Source of the DNA: CAVSWN01 sp963770995
GTDB taxonomy: Bacteria > Acidobacteriota > Vicinamibacteria > Vicinamibacterales > CAVVIG01
DNA: 64,000 nucleotides
Reading direction: 5' to 3'
NCBI GenBank assembly: GCA_963770995.1
Contig: CAVYRS010000001.1
Span: 3,162,001-3,226,000 of the forward strand
This document shows, one piece after another, positions 7,386 to 19,095 of this stretch (its first letter is position 1; the number at the start of each line of letters is the position of its first letter). A program made the position numbers and the translations under genes. A model generated the notes under the pieces. The model did not search any database. It worked only from the letters and a program-made list of their open reading frames with translations, and was not told the DNA's origin.

Positions 7386-9116
7386 ATGGCCAAATTCCGC
7401 TACTTACTCATCGCCATCGTCACCGCCGTTCTTGCCATCCCGACTGGCGCAGTATCGGTCCCGATCAGGGCGCAGAAGGGGATGGTCGCGTCGCAGAACG
7501 AGATCGCGTCCCGCATCGGCGCTGACGTGATCAAAGAGGGCGGAACGGCCGTCGATGCGGCCGTCGCCACCGCGTTCGCGCTCGCGGTCGTCCATCCAAC
7601 CGCCGGCAACATCGGCGGCGGCGGCTTCATCGTGTATCGCCCCGCGAAGGGCGATCCGGTGGCGTACGACTTCCGCGAGATGGCGCCAGCCAAGGCGTCG
7701 CCGACGATGTTCATGAAAGACGGGAAATACAGTTCCGAACTGCATCACAACAGCTATCTGTCGGTCGGCGTGCCGGGCACGGTCGCCGGTCTGCACATGG
7801 CGTGGAAAGAGCAGGGAAAGCTTCCCTGGAAGCGCCTGGTCGATCCGGCCGTCGCGTTGGCGCGCGACGGGTTCATGGTGACCGAAGGGCTGGCACGATC
7901 GCTCAAGAACGTGCTCGACGACATGCAGAAGTATCCGGCGTCGGTCGCGCAGTTCTCGAAGAACGGTGTGCCGTACCAGGCGGGCGAGACGTTGAAGCAG
8001 CCGGATCTGGCGCGGACGCTCGACCGCATCGCAACCCAGGGGCCGGCCGGCTTCTACCAGGGGGAGACCGCGCTCGCGGTCGAAAAGGAAATGCTCGCGC
8101 ACGGGGGATTGATCACGCGCGAAGACATGAAGAACTACGCCGCCAAGAAGCGCGTGCCGGTCAAAGGCACGTATCGCGGACACGACGTGATTTCGATGCC
8201 GCCGATCAGTTCCGGCGGGGTGGCGCTCATTCAGATGCTGAACATCCTCGAAGGGTACGAGTTGGCGAAGATGGGCATGGGATCCGCCGATGGCGTGCAC
8301 GTGATGGCCGAGGCGATGAAGCGCGCGTACGCGGACCGGGCGCGCTACATGGGCGACCCGGAGTTCAACAAAGACATTCCCGTTGTGCGCCTGACGTCGA
8401 AAGACTATGCGACGGAGTTGCGCAAGACGATCGATCCGGCTCGCGCGTCGAAGTCGTCGCCGACGACGTTCGAATGGTCACACGAGAGCGACGAAACGAC
8501 GCACCTCTCGGTCGTCGACGCCGATCGCAACGCGGTGGCGATGACCTACACGCTCGAGCAGGGATACGGCGTGAAGATCGTCGTGCCCGGCGCTGGCTTC
8601 CTGCTCAACAACGAGATGGGCGATTTCAACGCAGGCCCCGAACTGACCAACGCCGACGGGTTGATCGGCACCAAGCCCAATCTCGCGGAGCCGGGCAAAC
8701 GGATGCTGTCCAGCATGACGCCGACAATCCTCGCGAAGGGCGGCCAGTTGTTCATGGTCACCGGCAGTCCGGGTGGACGGACGATCATCAACACCGCACT
8801 CGAGACGATCGTGGACGTCGTGGACTTCGGCATGAACGCGCAGGAGGCCGTTGACGCGCCGCGATTCCACCATCAGTGGCTGCCCGATCGCATCGACTAC
8901 GAAAGACACGGCTTCTCGCCGGATACGGCGAAAGAGCTCGAGCGCCGCGGTCACACGCTGCGCGTGGGGCGCGGGTCGCAGGGCTCGGCTCAGGTGATTG
9001 TGTACAACGCCGCGGAGGACATGCTCGAGGGTGGAACCGATCGGCGGTCGTCGGATGGCGCCGCCGTCGGCGTGATCGGACGTCCGAGTCCGAAGCCGAC
9101 GACAGCGCAGCGGTAG
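7386..9116 (+). CDS. ggt: Gamma-glutamyltransferase (glutathione hydrolase)
   Basis: 576 residues, the usual precursor length. A signal peptide (residues 1-27, ending around SVPIRAQ) directs it to the periplasm. The large-subunit motifs 'GGTAVDAAVATAFALAVVHP' and 'GNIGGGGFIVYR' are present. The small subunit begins at the autocatalytic threonine in DETTHLSVVD (about residue 370), followed by 'ERGYG'-equivalent TLEQGYG and 'GFLLNNEMGDF'. Near the end lies 'TGSPGGRTIINT'. The enzyme cleaves or transfers gamma-glutamyl groups of glutathione and related compounds after self-cleavage. It follows the insertion sequence by 32 bp and is co-directional with the transposase, so IS-driven expression is possible. 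Confidence 0.93.
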   Translation: MAKFRYLLIAIVTAVLAIPTGAVSVPIRAQKGMVASQNEIASRIGADVIKEGGTAVDAAVATAFALAVVHPTAGNIGGGGFIVYRPAKGDPVAYDFREMAPAKASPTMFMKDGKYSSELHHNSYLSVGVPGTVAGLHMAWKEQGKLPWKRLVDPAVALARDGFMVTEGLARSLKNVLDDMQKYPASVAQFSKNGVPYQAGETLKQPDLARTLDRIATQGPAGFYQGETALAVEKEMLAHGGLITREDMKNYAAKKRVPVKGTYRGHDVISMPPISSGGVALIQMLNILEGYELAKMGMGSADGVHVMAEAMKRAYADRARYMGDPEFNKDIPVVRLTSKDYATELRKTIDPARASKSSPTTFEWSHESDETTHLSVVDADRNAVAMTYTLEQGYGVKIVVPGAGFLLNNEMGDFNAGPELTNADGLIGTKPNLAEPGKRMLSSMTPTILAKGGQLFMVTGSPGGRTIINTALETIVDVVDFGMNAQEAVDAPRFHHQWLPDRIDYERHGFSPDTAKELERRGHTLRVGRGSQGSAQVIVYNAAEDMLEGGTDRRSSDGAAVGVIGRPSPKPTTAQR

Positions 9117-9123
9117 GGACGAT

Positions 9124-9262
9124 GTCCTTCGTTCTTGGTCCTTGGTTCTTGGTCCGTTCTTGGTCCTTGGTCCGTCCTTGGTCCCTGGTCCTTGGGGCGC
9201 ACCAAGAACCGAGGACTTAGGACGGACGAAGGACCAAGCACCAAGGACGAAGGACGACGCCC
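9124..9262. repeat. Large hairpin of CTTGGTCC / GGACCAAG tandem units
   Basis: The left arm has about nine copies of units such as TTCTTGGTCC and CCTTGGTCCG. The right arm carries the inverse, ACCAAGAACC, GGACGAAGGACCAAG, CACCAAGGACGAAGGAC. It fills the gap between convergent ggt and the GNAT gene. A related GGACC-rich copy is embedded in a gene at 19.7 kb. Confidence 0.75.
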
Positions 9263-9272
9263 TGCGCCTGTT

Positions 9273-9944
9273 TCAGTGCACGTACTGCGGGAGGGTGGCG
9301 ACGATCGGCGGCCGCGTCGTCGTGCGCCACTCGGCTTCGAGAATTGCGTACAACACCTGATCGACCTGCTCCCCATTCCGCAGGAACGACTTCCGCAGGA
9401 TCGCTTCCTTGACGGCGCCCAGCTTCCGCAGTGCGCCGTTGCCGCGCCCGTTCTGAACGGACGCGCGCGCTTCGAGGCGGGAGACGCCGACCGTCTCGAA
9501 CACGAAGTCGAGCATCAGCTCGGCGCCTTCCCGGAACACGCCTGATCCCCAGAACGGCGACCCGATCGCGAATCCCCACTCCGCCGTGCGGAAATCCGCA
9601 TCCATCTGGCGGAGCTGGAAGATCCCGATCGCCGTGTCGTAGCCACGGATCGTCACGGCGTAGCAGGCGTACGTGCCGGCGCGGCGCTCGCGCAGCGTCC
9701 AGGCAATGAAACGCTCGAATCCGTCGACCGTGGTCGGTGGCGGCGAGATGAAGCGCGCGACCTCGTCGGCGCCCAGCATCGCGAACAGCGACGCCGCATC
9801 GGACGTGCGCAGCTCACGCAGCACGACCCGGGCGCCGCGCAGCACCGGCAGCGTGCGCTGCCAGTCGCTCGTCACCACGTCTTCGGTGGTCGCCGGCGCG
9901 ACGAATTGCAGGTCGAGCTCCGCTCGGTATGGCATCTTTTCCAT
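9273..9944 (-). CDS. GNAT-family N-acetyltransferase (RimJ/RimL type)
   Basis: About 223 residues from the ATG at 9944. The region 'LRGARVVLRELRTSDAASLF' through 'RIDQVLYA'-like end (EQVDQVLYAILEAEW) is a single GNAT domain of the RimJ/RimL subgroup. The acetyl-CoA loop lies around 'GFAIGSPFWGSGVFREGAEL' and the downstream 'RLEARASVQNGRGNGALRKLG' is the classic motif with asparagine before the second helix. Such enzymes acetylate protein N-termini or small amines; the substrate here is unknown. Its ATG is 2 bp after the stop of the subtilase gene, whose last codons hold the ribosome-binding GGAGG, so the two are translationally coupled. Confidence 0.82.
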   Translation of the reverse strand: MEKMPYRAELDLQFVAPATTEDVVTSDWQRTLPVLRGARVVLRELRTSDAASLFAMLGADEVARFISPPPTTVDGFERFIAWTLRERRAGTYACYAVTIRGYDTAIGIFQLRQMDADFRTAEWGFAIGSPFWGSGVFREGAELMLDFVFETVGVSRLEARASVQNGRGNGALRKLGAVKEAILRKSFLRNGEQVDQVLYAILEAEWRTTTRPPIVATLPQYVH

Positions 9945-9946
9945 GA

Positions 9947-12097
9947 CTAGCGTCCTCCGCGAGGTAGCGGGACAAGGTCTCCGAATTCCAGTTGAAGGCT
10001 TGGGAGTGGTTGATTCGCGGTGTCCGGGAACAGCACCGGGGTGACGGCGCTGGTGCCCCACACGATGTTGTCGCCGCCCGACGTGCCCCACACGATGTTG
10101 TCGCCGCCGGCGGTGCCCCAGACGATGTTGTCGCCCTTCTGGGCCGTGCCCCACACGATGTTGTCGCCGCCCGACGTGCCCCAGACGATGTTGTCGCAGT
10201 CGCCGCGGCCGCAGCTCGTACCCCACACGATGTTGTCGCCGCCCGCGGTGCCCCAGACGATGTTGTCGCCCTTACCCGACGTTCCCCACACGATGTTGTC
10301 GCCCTTGTCCGCCGTTCCCCACACGATGTTGTCGCCCTTGTGCGTCGTTCCCCACACGATGTTGTCGCCCTTGTGCGTCGTTCCCCACACGATGTTGTCG
10401 CCCTTGTCCGCCGTTCCCCACACGATGTTGTCGCCCTTGCCGGCCGTTCCCCACACGATGTTGTCGCAGCCGCCCTTCCCGCATCGCGTGCCCCAGACGA
10501 TGTTGTCGCCGCCCGAGAGCCGCGTCATCGCCGTGCCCCACACGATGTTGTTGGCCCACGCGTTCGAGTCGGGATTGATGACGCCGCCGGTCAGCAGCCG
10601 ATTCCCCCAGAAGACTTGCTGGCTCCACGTGTCCGGCACCTGCATGTCCGTGCCGGCGCTGCCGGTGTAGAACTGTGCCAGTCGAACTGCACCCAGCGTG
10701 TTCAGAAAACCCGCGCCCTGCCGCAGCGGGCTGTAGCCGGGATACAACTGCGCCGTGTACTGAAGAATCGCCTTGATGAGATTCGGCGTGAGCGTCGGAT
10801 TCGCTTCGAGCATCAGCGCGACCGTGCCGGCGACGACCGGCGAGGCCATGCTCGTGCCCGTCAGCGCGAGATACGGCACGTACCCCAGCGGCACGGTGCC
10901 CGCGACAAGAAATTTCGACTGAGAGGTGTAGAACTCGCTCCCCGGAACCGCGAGCGAGGCCGTGCCCACACCAGGCGCAACCAGATCGGGCTTCGCCAGG
11001 AAATCGATCCACGTCGGGCCCGACGAGCTGAAGTTCGCCATCTCGTCGTCGGCGCGCGTCAAGGTGCCGAGCGTGCTGGAGGCGCCGACCGTGATTACCC
11101 ACGGCGCGTTGGCGGGCGCCGTGATACCGCCCCACTGCAGCTGGCCTTCCACGTTCAGTCCGAAGTTGCCGGTTGCCGCGACAACGGCCACGCCCTTGTC
11201 CGCGATCGCCTTGGCCGCAACGGTGAGCGGATCGGTCCAGTAGGATTCACGGATCGCCGCGCCGATCGAGACGTTGACGACGCGGATGTTGTACGTCTTG
11301 GCGTTTGCGGCCACCCAATTCAGCGCGCGGATGAAGTTGCTGATCGTGCCCTGGCCGTTCTGGTCGAGCACCTTGAGCGAGACGAGCGCGGCCCCGGGCG
11401 CGATGCCGGCCTTCTCGCCGTCCGAGTCGCGGCCGTTGCCAAGGATGGTGCCGGCGACGTGGCTGCCGTGTCCGTTGTCGTCGTACGGCTGTGAGCGGCC
11501 GTTCACGAAGTCCACGAATTTCGTGACCCGTTGGTTGCCGTAGGGATAGCTGCCGTCGGCGCTGTTCGTCAGGTCGTCGTGCCACGTCGTCACGCCCGAG
11601 TCAATGACGGCGAGACCGATGCCGGCGCCGGTGTAGCCGAGCAAATCCTGAACGGCGCGTGCGCCGACGGTGACCGACGTTCGATAGTTGTGCGTGAAGA
11701 TCGGCCGGTCGTCGTGCACGCGAAACACGTCGGGGTGCGCGGCGAGCTCTTTCAGCACGCCGTTCGGCACGTCGAGCACCTGACCGTTGATGATGTCGAG
11801 CGTGCCGGCGCGCGCGAACCGCGCGAATTGCGGCGGCAGTTCGGCGCCAGGCGCGAGCGTGACGATGACGCTGGAGACGAGCTGCGGGTTGCCGCCGGCG
11901 CGCAAGTTGACGACGTCGTCGAGCTTGTAGTTCTTGACGTGCGAGTTCGGACCGCCTGGCGCGCTCGATCCGGGCTGGGAGGGACCGGCGGTGGCGTTCG
12001 CGGCCAACGCGAACACCATTCCGCCCACGGCGAGGGCATTCCGGCTACCCCACACACCCCAGCGTGTGTGCAGACGAAACTTGTCAGAGATGCGCAT
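9947..12097 (-). CDS. Secreted S8 subtilase with 15 NIVWGT repeats
   Basis: 716 residues. After a signal peptide (hydrophobic 21-37) comes an inhibitor-I9-like pro-segment (about 70-135) and an S8 catalytic domain (about 145-505). The triad is D166 (VIDSG), H210 (NGHGSHVAG) and S416 (GTSMASP). From about residue 515 to 690 the protein is a run of 15 copies of (D/N)NIVWGT. The spacers are mostly AGKG, ADKG, THKG, SGG and AGG; two spacers contain paired cysteines (CGKGGC and CGRGDC). The repeat DNA is nearly identical between copies. A short tail ends in PRGGR. The protease is probably exported. The repeat tract has no recognised function; a repetitive surface-binding or self-assembling stalk is plausible but unproven. 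The GNAT gene follows immediately. Confidence 0.88.
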   Translation of the reverse strand: MRISDKFRLHTRWGVWGSRNALAVGGMVFALAANATAGPSQPGSSAPGGPNSHVKNYKLDDVVNLRAGGNPQLVSSVIVTLAPGAELPPQFARFARAGTLDIINGQVLDVPNGVLKELAAHPDVFRVHDDRPIFTHNYRTSVTVGARAVQDLLGYTGAGIGLAVIDSGVTTWHDDLTNSADGSYPYGNQRVTKFVDFVNGRSQPYDDNGHGSHVAGTILGNGRDSDGEKAGIAPGAALVSLKVLDQNGQGTISNFIRALNWVAANAKTYNIRVVNVSIGAAIRESYWTDPLTVAAKAIADKGVAVVAATGNFGLNVEGQLQWGGITAPANAPWVITVGASSTLGTLTRADDEMANFSSSGPTWIDFLAKPDLVAPGVGTASLAVPGSEFYTSQSKFLVAGTVPLGYVPYLALTGTSMASPVVAGTVALMLEANPTLTPNLIKAILQYTAQLYPGYSPLRQGAGFLNTLGAVRLAQFYTGSAGTDMQVPDTWSQQVFWGNRLLTGGVINPDSNAWANNIVWGTAMTRLSGGDNIVWGTRCGKGGCDNIVWGTAGKGDNIVWGTADKGDNIVWGTTHKGDNIVWGTTHKGDNIVWGTADKGDNIVWGTSGKGDNIVWGTAGGDNIVWGTSCGRGDCDNIVWGTSGGDNIVWGTAQKGDNIVWGTAGGDNIVWGTSGGDNIVWGTSAVTPVLFPDTANQPLPSLQLEFGDLVPLPRGGR

Positions 12098-12111
12098 AGG
12101 CCGGATGACAT

Positions 12112-12127
12112 GGCAAAAGCACGGCCA
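12112..12127 (-). promoter_or_regulatory. Possible sigma-54-type promoter before the subtilase
   Basis: On the minus strand TGGCCGTGCTTTTGCC has the invariant GG and GC at the exact 10-nt spacing of -24/-12 elements, about 14 bp before the subtilase ATG. No enhancer-binding regulator is in the window and the central bases differ from consensus. Confidence 0.25.
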
Positions 12128-12469
12128 CCTCTTCCGTACGCTGGCAACAGACCCTAAATTACTGATTGGCGGGAAGTAATTCGTTCAGCCCGCTTTTGGC
12201 TGAGTTCGCCGGCGTGTGCCGTTTTGGATCACGTGGAATGGAAATACTCTAAAAACAACTAGTTCGCTTGGGAAAATGCCTGAAAAGTCGCAGCTGTCAC
12301 GTTTTAGCACACGGATCACGGGAATTGAGCAGGACCAAAGTCCAGTGCTTCCTGAAGTCGCTTAGAGTCGTTTTAGAAACACGTCGACAACGTTGTGCGG
12401 GAACCGATTGTGGCTCGAAATGAAACGTGGACTTACAGATTCTGGCTACAAATTCGGGTGTCAGACGTG
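12128..12469. other. Gene-free stretch between metH and subtilase
   Basis: No coding frame with family resemblance was seen. The stretch is less GC-rich than its surroundings. It holds a weak inverted repeat (TCAGCC/GGCTGA, about 12186-12205). At the metH stop it holds a direct repeat of GTGTCAGAC (12458-12475) that gives two successive in-frame TGA stops. Confidence 0.5.
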
Positions 12470-16294
<3,825 letters not shown>

Positions 16295-16310
16295 GCGACA
16301 AACCTTCTCA

Positions 16311-16377
16311 GCCACGAAACCACGAAACCACGAAACCTCATTGGGTTTCTTTTTCGTGCTTTCGTGCTGTCGTGGCT
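16311..16377. repeat. Hairpin of CACGAAAC / TTTCGTGC units (copy 1)
   Basis: GCCACGAAACCACGAAACC... is opposed by ...TTTCGTGCTTTCGTGCTGTCGTGGC. It lies between the ArsR-methyltransferase gene (whose last codons it supplies) and metH. Copies 2 and 3 are at 24.54 and 58.77 kb. Confidence 0.7.
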
Positions 16378-17318
16378 GATCCTGTCTTTGTTCCTGATGC
16401 GATCAATACCGTGAACGGATCCCCGGATTTCCGCGCTCCCACGCCGGCCTTCACGTGCTCGAGGCCGGCAGCGGTGAGCATGCGCTTCAACTCGTCGTCG
16501 TCGAAGCCGAGACGCCGGTCACCGAGCTTGGCACGCACCCAGTCCTCGTGGTGCGTGCGGAGATCGAGGACGAGCACGCGGCCGCCGGGCGCCGTGACCC
16601 GCGCGGCCTCGGCGACGGCGCGGCTCGGATCGATCGCATGGTGCAGCGCTTGCGACAGCATCGCCACGTCGACCGAGCCGTCGCGCAGCGGCAGCTTTTC
16701 CAGCTCGCCCTTTTTCCAGACTACGTTCGATACGCGGCGCCGTTCGGCGAGCGCCCGCGCGCGCTTCAGGACGACCGCCGATCGATCGACGGCGATGACG
16801 CGCGAGGCCCACCGCGCGGCTTCGATCGTGAGATACCCTTCGCCGCACCCGAGGTCGGCCACCTTCAGCGGCGGCAACAGCAATCCGAGAGCGCGCGACC
16901 ACGCCGCCCAGCTCCGGCCCGGCACGAGCTGGCGGGCGTCGCGGGTATCGGGCCCGGCGTGCGCGTCGAAGTTTTCCTTCCGCACGCGCAGGATCTCCTG
17001 GAGCCGCGCCTCGTCGGCGCGCACGGTCCCCTCGTCCGCGGACTGCTCGAACTGCTGGCGGAGCATCGTGGCGAGTGCGCTGTCGCCGTTGGCGTCGATC
17101 GCAGGCGCGAGGCGGTAGTAGCTGAAGCCGCCGTCGCGCTCCTCCGCCACCAACCCGGCCTCTTTGAGCAGGCCCAGGTGCCGGGACACGCCCGATTGCG
17201 CCAGGCCCAGCACACCGGTGAGCTCGGTGACGTTCAGGCGCTCGCGCGCGAGCACCCGGAGCAGCCGGAGCCGCGCCTCGTCGCCGAGCAGCCGGTACAG
17301 AGCCGACGCCCGTTTCAT
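16338..17318 (-). CDS. ArsR-type winged helix fused to SAM methyltransferase, beside metH
   Basis: 326 residues. The N-terminus (1-95) is an ArsR/SmtB winged helix: 'LLGDEARLRLLRVLARERLN' and recognition region 'LGLAQSGVSRHLGLLKEAG'. No metal-binding cysteines of classical ArsR sensors are seen. The C-terminus (about 150-310) is a class I methyltransferase: 'VADLGCGEGYLTIEAAR', acidic 'VIAVDRS', 'VDVAMLSQALHHAIDPSRA', 'PGGRVLVLDLR'. Fusions of this type are widespread but little studied. Its position directly upstream of metH, with a paralog beside ahcY, suggests control of the SAM/SAH cycle, like SahR, an ArsR-family regulator of that cycle. Whether the methyltransferase half catalyses or only senses SAM/SAH is unknown. 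The last residues (ATTARKHEKETQ) come from the repeat hairpin. Confidence 0.82.
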   Translation of the reverse strand: MKRASALYRLLGDEARLRLLRVLARERLNVTELTGVLGLAQSGVSRHLGLLKEAGLVAEERDGGFSYYRLAPAIDANGDSALATMLRQQFEQSADEGTVRADEARLQEILRVRKENFDAHAGPDTRDARQLVPGRSWAAWSRALGLLLPPLKVADLGCGEGYLTIEAARWASRVIAVDRSAVVLKRARALAERRRVSNVVWKKGELEKLPLRDGSVDVAMLSQALHHAIDPSRAVAEAARVTAPGGRVLVLDLRTHHEDWVRAKLGDRRLGFDDDELKRMLTAAGLEHVKAGVGARKSGDPFTVLIASGTKTGSATTARKHEKETQ

Positions 17319-17328
17319 ATCTATAAAT

Positions 17329-17346
17329 CTACATGTGTTGATGTAG
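17329..17346. promoter_or_regulatory. Candidate ArsR-type operator (CTACAT-N6-ATGTAG)
   Basis: A perfect 6-bp inverted repeat CTACAT/ATGTAG with a 6-bp centre lies 10 bp upstream of the ArsR-methyltransferase ATG, where an autoregulatory site would be expected. It is also between that gene and the divergent antitoxin gene. Confidence 0.4.
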
Positions 17347-17380
17347 TTTGTAAACCTCGATCCACCACAGCCACCTGACG

Positions 17381-17397
17381 ATGTATGCTATATACAT
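17381..17397. promoter_or_regulatory. Candidate operator of the CopG/PIN pair (ATGTAT-N5-ATACAT)
   Basis: ATGTATGCTATATACAT is an inverted repeat immediately before the antitoxin ATG (17399) and overlaps TATA-like -10 sequence. Ribbon-helix-helix antitoxins usually repress through such short palindromes at the start of their own operon. Confidence 0.45.
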
Positions 17398-17398
17398 C

Positions 17399-17665
17399 AT
17401 GAAGCGGACGCAGATCTATCTGAGCGACGAGCAGGGCCGCCTTCTGGCCGCGCTCAGCCGCAGCACCGGCCAGACCATCTCGGAGCTCATCAGAGCCGCG
17501 ATCGACCGGGCCTACGCCGGTAATCGGGGCTTGAGCCGCGAGACGCGTCTCCGGCTGGCTCGAGCGGCAGCCGGCGCGTGGGCCGACTTTCCAGAGAGCG
17601 GCGCCGAATACGTCGAGCGAATTCGCGGCGGTCGGCGGCTCGCCCGTCTGCACGGCGCCCGCTGA
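17399..17665 (+). CDS. Ribbon-helix-helix (CopG-type) antitoxin
   Basis: 88 residues from ATG 17399 (an in-frame ATG at 17381 lies within the palindrome and is less likely). The N-terminal MKRTQIYLSDEQGRLLAALS followed by 'TISELIRAAIDRAY' is the beta-strand/two-helix fold of CopG-type DNA-binding antitoxins. The C-terminal part (about 50-88) should wrap and inhibit the toxin. Its stop overlaps the toxin start (TGATG), giving coupled translation, as is usual for type II toxin-antitoxin operons. Confidence 0.82.
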   Translation: MKRTQIYLSDEQGRLLAALSRSTGQTISELIRAAIDRAYAGNRGLSRETRLRLARAAAGAWADFPESGAEYVERIRGGRRLARLHGAR

Positions 17666-18048
17666 TGCGCCTGGTTCTGGATACGTCGGTGCTCATCGAT
17701 CACCTTCGCGGCCGGCCTCCGGCTGCGACCGAAATCATCCCGCGCGCGATCGGCCGTGGGGACGAGTTGTGGAGCTGCCACATCGTTCGCGCCGAGGTGC
17801 TGGCCGGTATGCGCCCGACCGAGGAACCGGCGACCCGCGATTTGCTCCGCCTCATTACCTGGGTCGACGTCGACGAGTCCCTGTCGGAAACGGCCGGAGC
17901 GCTCGGCCGCCTCTACCTGCGTTCGCACTCGGGCATCGAGGTCGCGGACCTGCTCGTGGCCGCGCTCACGCAGCACCTGGACGCGGAGCTGAAGACCACC
18001 AACGTCAAGCACTTCCCGATGTTCAAGAATTTGAAAGCGCCGTACTGA
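17665..18048 (+). CDS. vapC: PIN-domain ribonuclease toxin (VapC-type)
   Basis: 127 residues, normal for VapC. The acidic metal-binding residues of the PIN active site are visible: Asp in LVLDTSVLIDHL, Glu in VRAEVLAGM, and Asp in 'GIEVADLLVAAL', with a terminal 'TTNVKHFPMF' block. VapC toxins cleave specific RNAs, often initiator tRNA or rRNA; the target here is unknown. The start ATG overlaps the antitoxin stop. The pair sits alone between the ArsR-methyltransferase and a convergent glycosylase gene, consistent with a small stabilisation or stress module. Confidence 0.87.
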   Translation: MRLVLDTSVLIDHLRGRPPAATEIIPRAIGRGDELWSCHIVRAEVLAGMRPTEEPATRDLLRLITWVDVDESLSETAGALGRLYLRSHSGIEVADLLVAALTQHLDAELKTTNVKHFPMFKNLKAPY

Positions 18049-18068
18049 CTGGGCCGCGCTGAACGGCC

Positions 18069-18956
18069 TTACAATTCATCGATCGACTTCGGCCAGTCGT
18101 CCTTGAGCAGCCGCGACAGCGAGCGGTCCGCCAGCAGGCGGCCGCCGGTCTGGCACGTCGCGCAGTAGTTGCACTCGTTCTCGGCGTACGCGATGCGCTG
18201 GACGGGGGACCCGCAGATCGGGCACGGCTGCTTGAAGCGGCCGTGCACCGCCATCTCGCTGCGGAACGCCGTCACCTTCTCCGGAAACCCCTCGCCCCGC
18301 TCCTGGCGGAATCGTTGGATCCAGAGCACCAGCGTCGCCTGGGTCGCCTCGTACAGCCGCGCGATCTCTTCAACTCTCAGGGATCGCGTGAGCTTGAGCG
18401 GGGACAACTTCGCCGCGTGCAGAATCTCGTCCGAGTACGCGTTGCCGATCCCGCTGAACAGATGCGGATCGGTGAGCGACCGCTTCACCGTGTGATTCTC
18501 GCGCGTGAGCGCCTCGCGAAACTGCTCGAGCGTCGCGGCGAGCGGCTCGACACCGCCGGGATCGAGCGCGCCGAGCGCGTCTTCGCCGCGCACGATCTGC
18601 ATCGACGCGCGCTTCTTCGAGCTCGCCTCCGTGAACAGCAGCGTACCGCCGGGACATTCGAACGAGGCGAGGATCATCCGCGGGCCGACGCCGGCCTTTT
18701 GCGACGGCGCGCGCCAGCGCAGCCGCCCGGCGATCATCAGGTGCAGCACGAGAAACACTTCGGAGTCGAACACGAGCACGATGCGCTTGCCTATGCGGCG
18801 GACGCCGCGGACGATCTGGCCGGTGATGGCGTCGATGGGCGGGTCAACGGATCGAAGAACGAACGGACTGGAAAGTTTGACGCGTTCCAGGCGCTGGCCG
18901 ACGACATGGCGTTCGAGCGCCTCGACGTACGCGACGACGTCAGGAAGCTCCGGCAA
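18069..18956 (-). CDS. mutM: Formamidopyrimidine-DNA glycosylase / endonuclease VIII family
   Basis: 295 residues. The N-terminal MPELPDVVAYVEALERHVVG supplies the catalytic proline and glutamate at positions 2-3. The helix-two-turn-helix 'NHTVKRSLTDPHLFSGIGNAYSDEILHAAKLSP' region (residues about 165-200) is present. The C-terminal zinc finger is 'CPICGSPVQRIAYAENEC' plus CATC. It excises oxidised purines from DNA (base-excision repair). Sequence alone does not separate Fpg from the Nei-like subgroups common in this phylum, so the exact lesion range is uncertain. The gene is downstream of a GTGCTCAGTGCA hairpin and converges on the PIN toxin gene. Confidence 0.85.
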   Translation of the reverse strand: MPELPDVVAYVEALERHVVGQRLERVKLSSPFVLRSVDPPIDAITGQIVRGVRRIGKRIVLVFDSEVFLVLHLMIAGRLRWRAPSQKAGVGPRMILASFECPGGTLLFTEASSKKRASMQIVRGEDALGALDPGGVEPLAATLEQFREALTRENHTVKRSLTDPHLFSGIGNAYSDEILHAAKLSPLKLTRSLRVEEIARLYEATQATLVLWIQRFRQERGEGFPEKVTAFRSEMAVHGRFKQPCPICGSPVQRIAYAENECNYCATCQTGGRLLADRSLSRLLKDDWPKSIDEL

Positions 18957-18960
18957 AAGC

Positions 18961-19089
18961 GTGGTGCTCGGTGCTCAGTGCAGAGTGCACCGTGCTTGGT
19001 GCATGGTGCGGTGTGCTCAGTGCGCCAGCACCAAGCACTGTGCACCTGGCACTACGCACGGTGCACTGAGCACTGTGCACTGTGCACGA
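18961..19089. repeat. Large hairpin of GTGCTCAGTGCA / TGCACTGAGCAC units
   Basis: About 130 bp of overlapping GTGC/GCAC-rich units. The left half reads GTGCTCGGTGCTCAGTGCAG and similar; the right half reads the inverse (GTGCACTGAGCACTGTGCAC). It separates the glycosylase gene from a small conserved gene and leaves almost no other intergenic DNA. Confidence 0.7.
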
Positions 19090-19095
19090 CGGCCG

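Noticed and set aside
10040..10560. CRISPR array
   Set aside because: The regular 30-33 bp period comes from a coding repeat with 3-9-residue spacers that are themselves repetitive. There are no unique spacers and no cas genes.
9992..11494. Plus-strand frame with APHDVVA/RRSPHDVVAL repeats, and another with PHTMLSP repeats
   Set aside because: These are antisense readings of the NIVWGT repeat DNA. The opposite strand has signal peptide, pro-segment and a full subtilase triad, so only it is coding.
12098..12180. Cyclic-di-GMP (GEMM) riboswitch before the subtilase
   Set aside because: Pieces such as TCCGGCCTA resemble the motif, but the paired stems and the GGTAGGTAGCGGGGTTACC-like half are absent.
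18961..19089. CRISPR or ordinary terminator
   Set aside because: Units are only 6-12 bp, contiguous and inverted, with no spacers. There is no U-tract for a terminator.
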